This document shows positions 26,882-34,790 of a stretch of 64,000 nt of DNA, in pieces. The notes under the pieces were generated by a model, which saw only the letters and a program-made list of their open reading frames with translations, did not search any database and was not told the DNA's origin. The DNA comes from Alteriqipengyuania flavescens (lineage in GTDB: Bacteria; Pseudomonadota; Alphaproteobacteria; Sphingomonadales; Sphingomonadaceae), in assembly GCF_030406725.1 (NCBI RefSeq), contig NZ_CP129107.1:2646501-2710500 (forward strand), in the 5' to 3' direction. Each line of letters starts with the position of its first letter. Within the stretch, counting starts at the first letter, position 1. The translations under genes and the position numbers were made by a program.

Positions 26882-28056
26882 AGCGGGTCCTGTCGCTTTC
26901 GACGCTCTACCCCAACGCGGCGCAGCCCCGCTTTGGAACCTTCGTCGCGCGCTCGCTGGAAGCGCTGGCGGCGCGGGGCGATTGGGAAGTGACCATCGTC
27001 AACCCGATCGGCGTGCCGCCCGTAAGGTTCGGCAAATACCGTGCGCTGGCTGAAGCGGCGGTGGACGGCACCGAGGACGGGGTCGAGGTCCACCGCCCCA
27101 CCTTCCCGCTGATCCCGAAATTCGGTGGCCGTTTCAACCCTGCGCTGGTCGCCCGCACCGTGCTGCCGCTGGCAAGGCGCCTGCATGCCGAGCGACCGTT
27201 CGACCTCGTCGATGCGCAGTTCTTCTATCCCGATGGCCCGGCCGCCGCGCGCATTGCGGAGGGGCTGGGCCGGCCGCTCTCGATCAAGGCGCGCGGGGCG
27301 GACATCCATTACTGGGGCGCGAAAGCCTACGGTCGCAAGGCGATGGTGCGGGCGGCCGAACGTGCGGACGGCCTGCTCGCCGTGTGCGAGGCGCTGGCGG
27401 GCGACATGGCGGCCATCGGCCTGCCGCGCGAGAAGATTTCCATCCACTACACCGGGCTCGACCGGAACCGGTTCCGCCCGCTCAACCACACGCAAATCCG
27501 GCCGCGCCTCGGCAAGGAGCTCGGCATACCGCTGTCGGACGACGACCTGCTGCTGGCCACCGTCGGTGCGCTCATCCCGCGAAAGGGCCAGGAATTCGTA
27601 ATCGCGGCCTTGCCGGGTTTGCCGCGGGCGCGCCTGCTGCTCGTCGGGCGCGGCGATGACGAGGCGAAATTGCGCTCTCAGGCGGCCGGGCTCGGCGTGG
27701 CTGATCGCGTTCATTTTACCGGCTCGCTCGACCACGACATCATGCCGATCCTGCTGTCGGCGGCGGACCTCATGGTCCTGCCCTCTTCCAGCGAAGGCCT
27801 CGCCAATGCGTGGATCGAGGCGCTGGCCTGCGGGACGCCCCTCGTCATCACCGATGCAGGCGGCGCGCGCGAGGTTGTCACGAGCCGTGACGCGGGCCTG
27901 ATCGTCGGGCGCGAAAGCGCGGAAATTGCCACTGCCGTCCGCGACCTCGCCGCCGACATGCCGGAGTGCGAGGCGACGGTCGCCATGGCGGAGCGCTTCA
28001 GCTGGGAAGCCAACGCCGCGGCGCTGGCCGGACACTTCGACCGGTTGACCGGCTGA
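26878..28056 (+). CDS. Glycosyltransferase family 4 protein
   Basis: A 392-residue GT-B glycosyltransferase. The N-terminal domain begins LKRVLSLSTLYPNAAQPRFG; the C-terminal nucleotide-sugar domain has VGALIPRKGQEFVIAAL, GRGDDE and the GT4 signature PSSSEGLANAWIEALACGTP ending in the E-x7-E pair. It probably uses a nucleotide sugar to extend a cell-surface glycan; donor and acceptor are unknown. The TTG start overlaps the stop of the regulator gene. A hairpin that covers this gene's stop and the secF stop ends the transcript. Confidence 0.88.
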   Translation: MKRVLSLSTLYPNAAQPRFGTFVARSLEALAARGDWEVTIVNPIGVPPVRFGKYRALAEAAVDGTEDGVEVHRPTFPLIPKFGGRFNPALVARTVLPLARRLHAERPFDLVDAQFFYPDGPAAARIAEGLGRPLSIKARGADIHYWGAKAYGRKAMVRAAERADGLLAVCEALAGDMAAIGLPREKISIHYTGLDRNRFRPLNHTQIRPRLGKELGIPLSDDDLLLATVGALIPRKGQEFVIAALPGLPRARLLLVGRGDDEAKLRSQAAGLGVADRVHFTGSLDHDIMPILLSAADLMVLPSSSEGLANAWIEALACGTPLVITDAGGAREVVTSRDAGLIVGRESAEIATAVRDLAADMPECEATVAMAERFSWEANAAALAGHFDRLTG

Positions 28057-28079
28057 CCTGCCGGACTTCCGGCGGTCAG
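28053..28079. terminator. Hairpin spanning the stop codons of the glycosyltransferase and secF genes
   Basis: Arms at 28053-28064 and 28069-28079 pair with one bulged T and loop ACTT. The left arm contains the plus-strand stop codon and the right arm contains the secF stop. There is no U tract, but it is the only structure between two convergent genes 19 bases apart. Confidence 0.55.
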
Positions 28080-29053
28080 GCTTCGCCGCGGGCCTTTCGT
28101 TCCTGGAGGTCTGCCTCGGTTTCCTGCGGCACGAAGCTGTCGCTCGTCACGCCCAGCCAGATCAGGATCGGCGCGGCCATGTAGACGGAGCTGTAGGTAC
28201 CCACAAAAATGCCCAGCACGATGGCGGCGGTCAGGCCGAACAGGCTTTCGGGTCCGAAGAACAGCAGCGGGATCAGCGCGACGAGCAGCGTGAGGCTGGT
28301 CATCACGGTCCGCGCCAGCGTCTCGTTTACCGACAGGTCGAGCAGTTCGGGGACCGGCATCTTGCGGTATTTCTTCAGATTTTCGCGGATGCGGTCGTAG
28401 ACCACGATGGTGTCGTTCAGCGAATAGCCGATGATCGCCAGGATCGCGGCGATGATCTGCAGGCTGAATTCCCATTGCAACAGCGCGAACAGCCCCAGTG
28501 TCAGCGACACGTCGTGGAACAGCGCGAACAGCGCGCCGACGCCGAACTGCCATTCGAAGCGCACCCAGATGTAGATCGCGATGGCCAGCATGGCGGCCAG
28601 GAGGGCGAGGCCCGCCTTCTCGCGGAATTCGCTGGCGACCTTGCCCGAGACGGTGTCGTTGCCGTCGCGCCGGACCTGGTCGTATTCGCCCTCGATCGCG
28701 CCGATCACCTCGTTACCGATGGCGGTCGCGGCACCGGGCACGCCTTCCGCCTCGGCCGGCAGGCGGACGCGGATCGACACCTGGTTCGCTTCGCCGAAAC
28801 GCTGGATGACGGGGTCGCCGTAACCGAGCGCACCGATCTGCTGGCGCAATTCGGGAATAGGCGCTTCCTCGCGCCCTTCGAAGGTCACGCGGACTTCCTG
28901 ACCGCCGGCGAAATCGACGCCGTAGTTGAGGCCGTTGTTCCACACGAAGAACCAGCTCAGCGCGATCAGGATCAGGCTGACCACGTAGAACGGTACGCGC
29001 CACTTCAGGAACTTGATATTGGTATCGTCGGGGACGAGCTTGAGCAGACGCAT
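28076..29053 (-). CDS. secF: Protein translocase subunit SecF
   Basis: An inner-membrane component of the SecDF complex that uses proton flow to help complete protein export. The 325-residue protein has the N-terminal membrane segment, the periplasmic P4-like domain after GVDFAGGQEV, and five C-terminal membrane helices of the RND type with the conserved SLNDTIVVYDRIREN segment. It lies 11 bases after secD, in the order yajC-secD-secF. Confidence 0.97.
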   Translation of the reverse strand: MRLLKLVPDDTNIKFLKWRVPFYVVSLILIALSWFFVWNNGLNYGVDFAGGQEVRVTFEGREEAPIPELRQQIGALGYGDPVIQRFGEANQVSIRVRLPAEAEGVPGAATAIGNEVIGAIEGEYDQVRRDGNDTVSGKVASEFREKAGLALLAAMLAIAIYIWVRFEWQFGVGALFALFHDVSLTLGLFALLQWEFSLQIIAAILAIIGYSLNDTIVVYDRIRENLKKYRKMPVPELLDLSVNETLARTVMTSLTLLVALIPLLFFGPESLFGLTAAIVLGIFVGTYSSVYMAAPILIWLGVTSDSFVPQETEADLQERKARGEA

Positions 29054-29064
29054 TTCTCAGACCC

Positions 29065-30672
29065 TCACAGTGCCAGGTCGTTGGGGCGCTTGGCCCGCAG
29101 CCAGCCGGCGACCCACATGCGGGTCAGCACGACGGCGGTGAAAACGGAAGTGAACAGGCCGATGATGAGAACGACCGCAAAGCCGCGCACCGGGCCGGAG
29201 CCGAACAGGAACAGCAGAACGCCGGCGATGAAGTTGGTCACGTTGGCGTCGTAGATCGCGCGGCTTGCCTCGCGATAGCCGTTCTCCACCGCGGTGAAGA
29301 CCCGCCTGCCCTTGGCCCGTTCCTCGCGGATACGTTCGTTGATCAGCACGTTGGCGTCCACCGCCGCGCCGATGGTGAGCACGAAGCCAGCGATGCCGGG
29401 CAGTGTCAGCGTGGTGCCCATCACCGCCATGATGCCGAGGATCATGAGCACGTTGATGACCAGCGCGATCGTCGCATAGACGCCGAAGCGGCCATAAGTG
29501 GCGATCATCAGCAGCACGACGAGCAGGCTGCCGATGCCCATCGCGACGATACCCTTGCGGATCGAATCGGCACCAAGATCAGGCCCCACGGTGCGCTCTT
29601 CCACCACGGTCAGGTCGACCGGGAGCGCGCCCGAATTCAGCGAAATCGCCAGCGCATTGGCGCTGTCCACGGTGAAATTGCCGGAAATGCGGGCCGCGCC
29701 ACCAAGGATCGGTTCTTCGAAGCTGGGCGCGGAGATGATCTTGTCGTCGAGGATGATCGCGAAGCGGCGGCCCACGTTCTCGCGGCTCAACCGGGCGAAT
29801 TGCGCCCCGCCCTGCCCGTCGAACTGGATGTTCACCACCGGCGCGTTGGTCTGCTGGTCGAAGCCCTGCTGCGAATTGGTCAGCCGCTCACCCGAAATCC
29901 CGCCGAGGCGACGGACATAGTGGCCATAGCCGGCCATCTCGTCCTCCTCGTCATACGGCAGAAACTGCATGCCGGCCGGCGCGATCGCGGCCTGTGCGAT
30001 CGGCACGGGTTCCTGCCGTTCGGGGTCGACCAGCTTGAATTCCATCTGCGCGGTTTCGCCCAGCAGCGTCTTCAGCCCTTCCGGATCGTTGAAGCCCGGC
30101 ACCTGCACCACGATGCGGGTGTCGCCCTGACGAATGATGGTGGGCTCGCGCGTGCCGAGGCCATCGATACGGCGACGAACGACGTCGGTCGCGGCGTCGA
30201 GCGCGGTGTTCACCGCCGCGTCCAAACCGGCCTGCGTCGGGGTCAGCGTAATGCGGTTGCCGTCGGACACCGCAAGGTCCCAGTCGCGCGTTACGCCGGT
30301 GCCCGAAAGGATCGGCAGCAATTCCTCCCGCGCCGCGTCCAGCTGGCTGGGATCGTCGAGGATGAAGCTCAGGCGGTTGTTGCTGGTCGACATGTCGCCG
30401 AACCGGATGCGCGGATCGGCATCGTCGAGGGCGTTTTCGACCGAGCTTTCCAGCGATTCCAAGCGCGTCTGCGCGACTTGCGAAGCATCTGCCTCCAGCA
30501 GCAGGTGGCTGCCGCCGGCAAGGTCGAGACCCAGGGCGACTTCGGGATCGGGCAGGCTCTCTTCGGGCCAGTCGCCCCCGGCCAGGCTGACCAGTGAGGG
30601 GAGCGCGGCGACCATCACCGCGATGGTGATGGCCCAGAGGAAAATCTTCTTCCAGCGCGGAAAATCGAGCAT
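29065..30672 (-). CDS. secD: Protein translocase subunit SecD
   Basis: Works with SecF and YajC at the Sec channel. The 535-residue product has an N-terminal membrane segment, the GLDLAGGSHLLLEAD motif, a large periplasmic region with R-DGLGTREP, and the C-terminal six-helix RND domain with IGAAVDANVLINERIREE. The length is typical for alphaproteobacterial SecD. It lies between yajC (16 bases upstream) and secF (11 bases downstream). Confidence 0.97.
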   Translation of the reverse strand: MLDFPRWKKIFLWAITIAVMVAALPSLVSLAGGDWPEESLPDPEVALGLDLAGGSHLLLEADASQVAQTRLESLESSVENALDDADPRIRFGDMSTSNNRLSFILDDPSQLDAAREELLPILSGTGVTRDWDLAVSDGNRITLTPTQAGLDAAVNTALDAATDVVRRRIDGLGTREPTIIRQGDTRIVVQVPGFNDPEGLKTLLGETAQMEFKLVDPERQEPVPIAQAAIAPAGMQFLPYDEEDEMAGYGHYVRRLGGISGERLTNSQQGFDQQTNAPVVNIQFDGQGGAQFARLSRENVGRRFAIILDDKIISAPSFEEPILGGAARISGNFTVDSANALAISLNSGALPVDLTVVEERTVGPDLGADSIRKGIVAMGIGSLLVVLLMIATYGRFGVYATIALVINVLMILGIMAVMGTTLTLPGIAGFVLTIGAAVDANVLINERIREERAKGRRVFTAVENGYREASRAIYDANVTNFIAGVLLFLFGSGPVRGFAVVLIIGLFTSVFTAVVLTRMWVAGWLRAKRPNDLAL

Positions 30673-30688
30673 CGTTCGTGCCCCGTCC

Positions 30689-31018
30689 TCAGTCGTTCGC
30701 GGCGGGCTTCGTGCCCGGATCGATCACGTCGCCGATGGTGTGCCGCACGGCCTGGACCTTGGTGCCGCCGCCGAGGTCGATGGTGACATAGTGATCGTCG
30801 ACCTTGGTGATCTTGCCGACCAGCCCGCCGGCGGTGACGACCTGATCGCCCTTTTTCAACCCTTCCACTTTCTCCCGATGTTCGCGCTGGCGCTTCATGC
30901 CCGGGCGGATCAGCAGGAAATAGAAGATCAGGCCCATCGCCACCAGCGGTGCGAACTGCATCCATGCGGGCGGCGCTTCCGCACCCGATGTTGCGGCGGC
31001 GAGAATGAATGTGGTCAT
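30689..31018 (-). CDS. yajC: Sec translocon accessory subunit YajC
   Basis: A 109-residue single-span inner-membrane protein that associates with SecDF. The membrane segment (residues ~22-42, LVAMGLIFYFLLIRPGMKRQ) is followed by the small cytoplasmic domain (KGDQVVTAGGLVGKITKVDD). It is the first gene of the yajC-secD-secF unit; the promoter should lie in the ~160 bases before tRNA-Pro. The tRNA gene on the other strand is divergent. Confidence 0.97.
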   Translation of the reverse strand: MTTFILAAATSGAEAPPAWMQFAPLVAMGLIFYFLLIRPGMKRQREHREKVEGLKKGDQVVTAGGLVGKITKVDDHYVTIDLGGGTKVQAVRHTIGDVIDPGTKPAAND

Positions 31019-31178
31019 CTAGTAAGCTCGTGAAAAACGGGTTGGTCGCACACGGTCGGAGCCTCCCGGCCCCTCCCTCGCGAAATCAGATGGGCGCGCC
31101 TAGCAGCAATGCAATTTACGCGCAACGCGGCTGCTTGCCATTATCAAGAGCCGCTTCTATAGGCGCGCCTCCACTGCT

Positions 31179-31255
31179 CGGGAAGTAGCGCAGCCTGGTA
31201 GCGCATCACACTGGGGGTGTGGGGGTCGCAGGTTCGAATCCTGTCTTCCCGACCA
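31179..31255 (+). tRNA. tRNA-Pro(GGG)
   Basis: A 77-base tRNA. The acceptor stem pairs CGGGAAG with CTTCCCG, the anticodon loop CTGGGGG gives GGG, the T-arm is GCAGG-TTCGAAT-CCTGT and CCA is encoded (31253-31255). It differs from the other proline tRNA at 40328, which reads TGG. Its 3' 19 bases and eight more are copied 139 bases downstream. Confidence 0.97.
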
Positions 31256-31402
31256 GTGGAATTAACACCCCCCTTACAATCGTAGAGCCGCCGGACACCA
31301 TGGCGATGGACAGGATCGAACCTGTTCGGAATCGAGGCGAAGCCGAGACGAACGAGCCGCGCAAGCGGCGAGGACAATCCTGTCTTCCCGACCAGTGGAA
31401 TT
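31237..31402 (+). repeat. tRNA-Pro 3'-end direct repeat with enclosed 112-bp element
   Basis: A perfect 27-base direct repeat (31237-31263 and 31376-31402) begins at AATCC in the T-loop and runs eight bases beyond the tRNA end. The spacer includes an antisense copy of the tRNA T-arm at 31310-31324 (one base missing against 31229-31244) and a GCCGC-GCAA-GCGGC hairpin at 31356-31369 just before the second copy. This repeats the arrangement found after tRNA-Tyr at 6287-6464, including the GAAG-rich segment. The second copy touches the stop codon of the acyltransferase gene. Confidence 0.85.
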
Positions 31403-31953
31403 CAGCCCCCTCGATCACCGACCTTGATGGCAGGGTTGCCGGCGTAGATCGCACCGGCTTCCGCGGTGCCGTTCAGCACGCCGCGCGCGCCGAGGACCGC
31501 ACCGTCCTCCATTGTGGCACCGGGACCTACGAAGGCTTCGGCAGCGATCCAGCAGCCATCGCCGATCGCGACAGGCCGGGTCACCAGCGGGAAAGCCGGG
31601 TCACGGTGATCGTGCGTGCTGGCACACAGATACGCGCGCTGGCTGATCACGCAGCGGTCGCCGATGGTGATGCGGCCCTGGTTATAAAGTCGCACGCCCG
31701 GCCCGACCAGACATCGCCCCCCGATCACAAGGTTGCGCGGCAGCCAGACGGACACGCTGGCATAAATGCGCGTTCCCGCGCCGATTTGCGCCCCGAACAG
31801 CCGCAGGACGAAGCGCCGCCAGCCATGCAGGGGCGGCGGGGTCCAGCGCGCGAGTACCAGCCAAACGGCCATCCACACAACGCGCCCCACCTTGTTGCGC
31901 AGCGGTAAAGCCGGCGGTCCGGACAGCGGATCGAAAACCGGGCGTTCGCTCAT
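31402..31953 (-). CDS. WcaF-like hexapeptide acyltransferase
   Basis: A 183-residue acyltransferase of the left-handed beta-helix (hexapeptide repeat) type, close to colanic-acid acetyltransferases. Repeats run from ~residue 55 (IGAGTRIYASVSV, LVIGGRCLVGPGV, ITIGDRCVI, VAIGDGCWIAAEAFVGPGATMEDGAVLGARGVL) with the extended loop ASTHDHRDP containing the likely catalytic His. It probably acetylates a sugar in an extracellular polysaccharide. The start overlaps the upstream glycosyltransferase stop (ATGA). The 3' end touches the second copy of the tRNA-Pro repeat. Confidence 0.88.
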   Translation of the reverse strand: MSERPVFDPLSGPPALPLRNKVGRVVWMAVWLVLARWTPPPLHGWRRFVLRLFGAQIGAGTRIYASVSVWLPRNLVIGGRCLVGPGVRLYNQGRITIGDRCVISQRAYLCASTHDHRDPAFPLVTRPVAIGDGCWIAAEAFVGPGATMEDGAVLGARGVLNGTAEAGAIYAGNPAIKVGDRGG

Positions 31954-33074
31954 GCGTTCTCCATCAGGCGCGCATAAAGCGCCGCCCACTCCTGCGCCAC
32001 GGTTTCGGGCGCGAAGGGGCCTTGCGCAAGGCCCGTCGCGGTCTGCGACATCTTGCGCCAGGTTGCGGTCGGGATATTTAGCGCCTTTGTCAGCACGGCA
32101 GCGATGCTGCTTGCGTCTGTACCGCAATCGATCGCCGCGCGGGCGGTAAAGCCTTCGGGCAGGTTGCATTCCTCGCTCATCAGCACCGGCGTGCCCGCTG
32201 CCCAAGCCTCCAGGATCGCCATCGGCAGGCCTTCGCTGAGCGAGGGCAGCACCATGAAACGCGCTTCGCCGACCAGAGCCTCCTTCGCCTGCCCGTGCAC
32301 GGGGCCGACAAACTCCGCGCAGGGCGACGACGCCACGCGCCTTTCGAGCTGCGCCACATCTTCCGGCGCCCCCCACCCGGCGATGACCAGTCGCGCGCTG
32401 TCGGGCTTGTCGGCCATGTCCCACCCGTCCAGCAATGCGCCGAGGTTCTTCTTCGGGTGGATCCGGCCCAGGTAGAGCGCCATCGGCGGGCGGAGGTCGG
32501 CGCCGCGCGGCATGACGGGTGCGGCATTGGGAATGACCGCGCTGTCGGTGCGGCCGCTTTCGGACGCGATGTCCTTCGCTTCCGCTCCGGTCAGCGCGTG
32601 CATGACGCTCGCCTCGCTCCAGCCGCTGCGCTCGTACAGCGCCCTCGCCACCGCTTTCTGCAGCCGCCCGCGAGCCGTGATCCACGGTGCGAGCATGCCG
32701 TGGGGCGAAATGACCAGCGGCTTTCCCGTCCGCCGGCGCCAGTCGAGCGCGGCCTTCGAAGGGTACATCCAGATACCGTGCAGGTGGACGAGGTCCGGAT
32801 CGAGCGCATCCAGGTTGCGCCTGAAGGAGCGCGAGTAGCCGAAACGCCGCGGCCCCTGCACCCCGACGAGCCGCAGCGGAACGTCGCCATAGCGCGGCCG
32901 GTCCTCTTCCCCATGCTCGTCATCGAGGGCGAGGACCACCGGCTCCGCCCCAAGACCGCGCACCATGCGCGCATGGGCGATGACCGCTTCCGCGACCCCG
33001 CCGCCGAGGCGCGAGGCCGAAGCGGTCAGCAGCACGATCCGCTTGCCGGCAATCGAGGGAATCTGGCCGTTCAC
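31950..33074 (-). CDS. Glycosyltransferase family 4 protein
   Basis: A 374-residue GT-B glycosyltransferase. The N-terminal domain has KRIVLLTASASRLGGGVAEAV and HLHGIWMYPSKAALDWRR; the C-terminal domain has LYLGRIHPKKNLGALLDGW and the signature PSLSEGLPMAILEAWAAGTPVL. I chose the GTG at 33074, which starts just before the Rossmann strand; an ATG at 33167 adds 31 residues without family character. It is coupled to the acyltransferase gene downstream, so the pair probably builds and acetylates one surface glycan. Donor and acceptor are not known. Confidence 0.85.
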   Translation of the reverse strand: MNGQIPSIAGKRIVLLTASASRLGGGVAEAVIAHARMVRGLGAEPVVLALDDEHGEEDRPRYGDVPLRLVGVQGPRRFGYSRSFRRNLDALDPDLVHLHGIWMYPSKAALDWRRRTGKPLVISPHGMLAPWITARGRLQKAVARALYERSGWSEASVMHALTGAEAKDIASESGRTDSAVIPNAAPVMPRGADLRPPMALYLGRIHPKKNLGALLDGWDMADKPDSARLVIAGWGAPEDVAQLERRVASSPCAEFVGPVHGQAKEALVGEARFMVLPSLSEGLPMAILEAWAAGTPVLMSEECNLPEGFTARAAIDCGTDASSIAAVLTKALNIPTATWRKMSQTATGLAQGPFAPETVAQEWAALYARLMENA

Positions 33075-33196
33075 GCCGTGGCTTGTCCGCAATTCCGCCT
33101 CCGGAAACAAGCATGCGCCGGCTGCTGCCCCCGTTTTCCTACACGAACCGTTTTGGTTATCTGGCATGGCTCCACCATCCAGTCAGGAGCGTTAAC

Positions 33197-33610
33197 ATGT
33201 CCATCATCGATTCCCTCATCGGCCCCATCGCCAGCATCATCGACAAGATCATCCCCGACAAGGAAGCGCGCGAAAGGGCCAAGCTGGAGCTCATCAAGCT
33301 CGAAGGCACGCAGGAGCTGAAGACGATCGAGGTTCGCCTCGCCGCCATCGTCGCCGAGGCCGGCAGCCGCGATCCGTGGACCAGCCGCGCGCGGCCGAGC
33401 TTCCTCTATGTGATGTACACCATGCTGCTCGCTTCGCTGCCGATGGGCGTGCTCGCCGCTTTCAATCCCGACACCGCGCGGGAAATCGCCGCCGGCATGA
33501 ACGCCTATCTCAACGGCCTGCCCGAACCGCTCTATGCCCTCTTCGGCACCGGCTATCTCGGCTACACCGCTGCGCGCCAGTGGGGAAAGATCAAGGGCGT
33601 GGAAGGCTGA
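33197..33610 (+). CDS. GTA-type three-TM holin family protein
   Basis: A 137-residue protein resembling the three-membrane-span holin associated with gene transfer agent release. It starts MSIIDSLIGPIASIIDKIIPDKEARERAK, has a charged helix (residues ~20-55), R-P---Y--Y----AS-P and two hydrophobic segments (residues ~68-85 and ~113-125). A strong AGGAG site precedes the ATG at 33197. No capsid, portal, tail or endolysin gene is adjacent, so it stands alone here; it may serve a GTA encoded elsewhere or have another membrane role. Confidence 0.75.
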   Translation: MSIIDSLIGPIASIIDKIIPDKEARERAKLELIKLEGTQELKTIEVRLAAIVAEAGSRDPWTSRARPSFLYVMYTMLLASLPMGVLAAFNPDTAREIAAGMNAYLNGLPEPLYALFGTGYLGYTAARQWGKIKGVEG

Positions 33611-33633
33611 TCGGGCCGATGGCGCTTCTGCCG

Positions 33634-33658
33634 CAGGACCGTGTTCCATGTGTTCCAT
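33634..33658 (+). promoter_or_regulatory. 25-base motif upstream of aroQ, shared with lysK
   Basis: The 25 bases from 33634 to 33658 (core GTGTTCCATGTGTTCCAT) occur again, reading in the same direction relative to the gene, upstream of lysK at 51267-51291. Here the motif ends 81 bases before the aroQ ATG. The core is two 7-base half repeats GTGTTCC nine bases apart. Function is inferred only from shared position. Confidence 0.5.
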
Positions 33659-33739
33659 GAAATAGGACCCGCCCCGGGCCGATCCTGCCGCAATCCAACA
33701 GGTTTCCCGATTGCGGCGGGATCGGCTAAGGGCCGCCAC

Positions 33740-34174
33740 ATGACCGATACCGTCTATGTCCTCAACGGCCCCAACCTCAATCTCCTCGGCCTGCGCGAGC
33801 CGGAGATCTACGGCGACACCACGCTCGACGAGATTGCCGGGATGCTGGAAGACCGGGGCCGCGAACTGGGCCTGTCCATCGACATGCGCCAGTCCAACCA
33901 CGAAGGCCACCTGGTTGACTGGCTGCACGAGGCGCAGGCCGAAGGAGCGAAGGCCGTGCTGCTGAATGCCGCGGCCTATACTCACACCTCCATCGCCCTG
34001 CTCGACGCGATCAAGGCGATCGTGACGCCGGTGTTCGAAGTGCATTTGTCCGATCCCTCGACGCGGGAGGAATTCCGCCATCGTTCCTATGTCGGCATGG
34101 CGGCGCGCGAGTGCTTCCAGGGGCACGGTGCGAAAAGCTACCTCCTCGCGCTGGAGGCGGCAGCAGCCCTTTGA
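33740..34174 (+). CDS. aroQ: 3-dehydroquinate dehydratase, type II
   Basis: Catalyses the third step of the shikimate pathway. The 144-residue product is a type II enzyme with the conserved LNGPNLNLLGLREPEIYG start, the active-site Tyr in that motif, QSNHEGHLVDW, LNAAAYTHTSIAL, and EVHLSDPSTREEFRHRSY with the catalytic His. It precedes accB and accC, the aroQ-accB-accC order common in alphaproteobacteria. A 25-base motif shared with the lysK upstream region lies 81 bases before its start. Confidence 0.97.
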   Translation: MTDTVYVLNGPNLNLLGLREPEIYGDTTLDEIAGMLEDRGRELGLSIDMRQSNHEGHLVDWLHEAQAEGAKAVLLNAAAYTHTSIALLDAIKAIVTPVFEVHLSDPSTREEFRHRSYVGMAARECFQGHGAKSYLLALEAAAAL

Positions 34175-34288
34175 CGTAGCGTCACGGCCTGCACCAGGAG
34201 CGCAACATTCTTGCGCATCGCTCTTGCGCCGCCAAAACCTTGCGAGCATAGCGGCGGCTCGCAAATTTCGCTGCATAACGGGGTACGA

Positions 34289-34786
34289 ATGGCCGACAGC
34301 AAACCGACGAATCGCAAGTCGTCCGGCATGAACGTGGACACCGGCATGGTCCGGGAACTGGCCGAACTGCTGGCCGAAACCGGGCTCACCGAAATCGAGG
34401 TCGAGGACGGCAACCGCAAGGTCCGCGTATCGCGCGGCGCAGTCCCGGCGCCGATGGCCGCAGCCCCTGCCATGGCCGCCGCACCGGCTCCCGCAGCCGC
34501 TCCTGCCCCGGCGGCAGCCGATGCTGCCCCGGCCGATGCGCCCGCCAGTACCGCCGACGCGGTGAAGTCGCCGATGGTCGGCACCGTCTATCTCGCCCCC
34601 GAACCCGGCGCTGCCGACTTCATCAAGGTCGGCGACAGCGTGAAGGAAGGCGATACGCTGGTCATAGTGGAAGCGATGAAGGTGATGAACCCCATCACGG
34701 CCCCTGCATCGGGCACGGTGAAGGAAATCCTGGTCGCCAACGCCCAGCCGGTCGAATTCGACCAGCCGCTGGTGGTGGTGGCCTGA
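34289..34786 (+). CDS. accB: Acetyl-CoA carboxylase biotin carboxyl carrier protein
   Basis: Carries biotin for the acetyl-CoA carboxylase complex, the first committed step of fatty acid synthesis. The 165-residue protein has an N-terminal dimerisation part, an Ala/Pro-rich flexible linker (residues ~50-90), and the C-terminal biotinyl domain with EAMKVMNP; the biotinylated residue is Lys131. It lies four bases before accC, so the two are almost certainly co-translated; the complex also needs AccA and AccD, not in this window. Confidence 0.97.
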   Translation: MADSKPTNRKSSGMNVDTGMVRELAELLAETGLTEIEVEDGNRKVRVSRGAVPAPMAAAPAMAAAPAPAAAPAPAAADAAPADAPASTADAVKSPMVGTVYLAPEPGAADFIKVGDSVKEGDTLVIVEAMKVMNPITAPASGTVKEILVANAQPVEFDQPLVVVA

Positions 34787-34790
34787 TCCC

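Noticed and set aside
33634-33658. The motif as an alphaproteobacterial LexA box.
   Set aside because: The LexA box in this class is GTTC-N7-GTTC; here the half-sites are GTTC-N5-GTTC, and the genes are not SOS genes.
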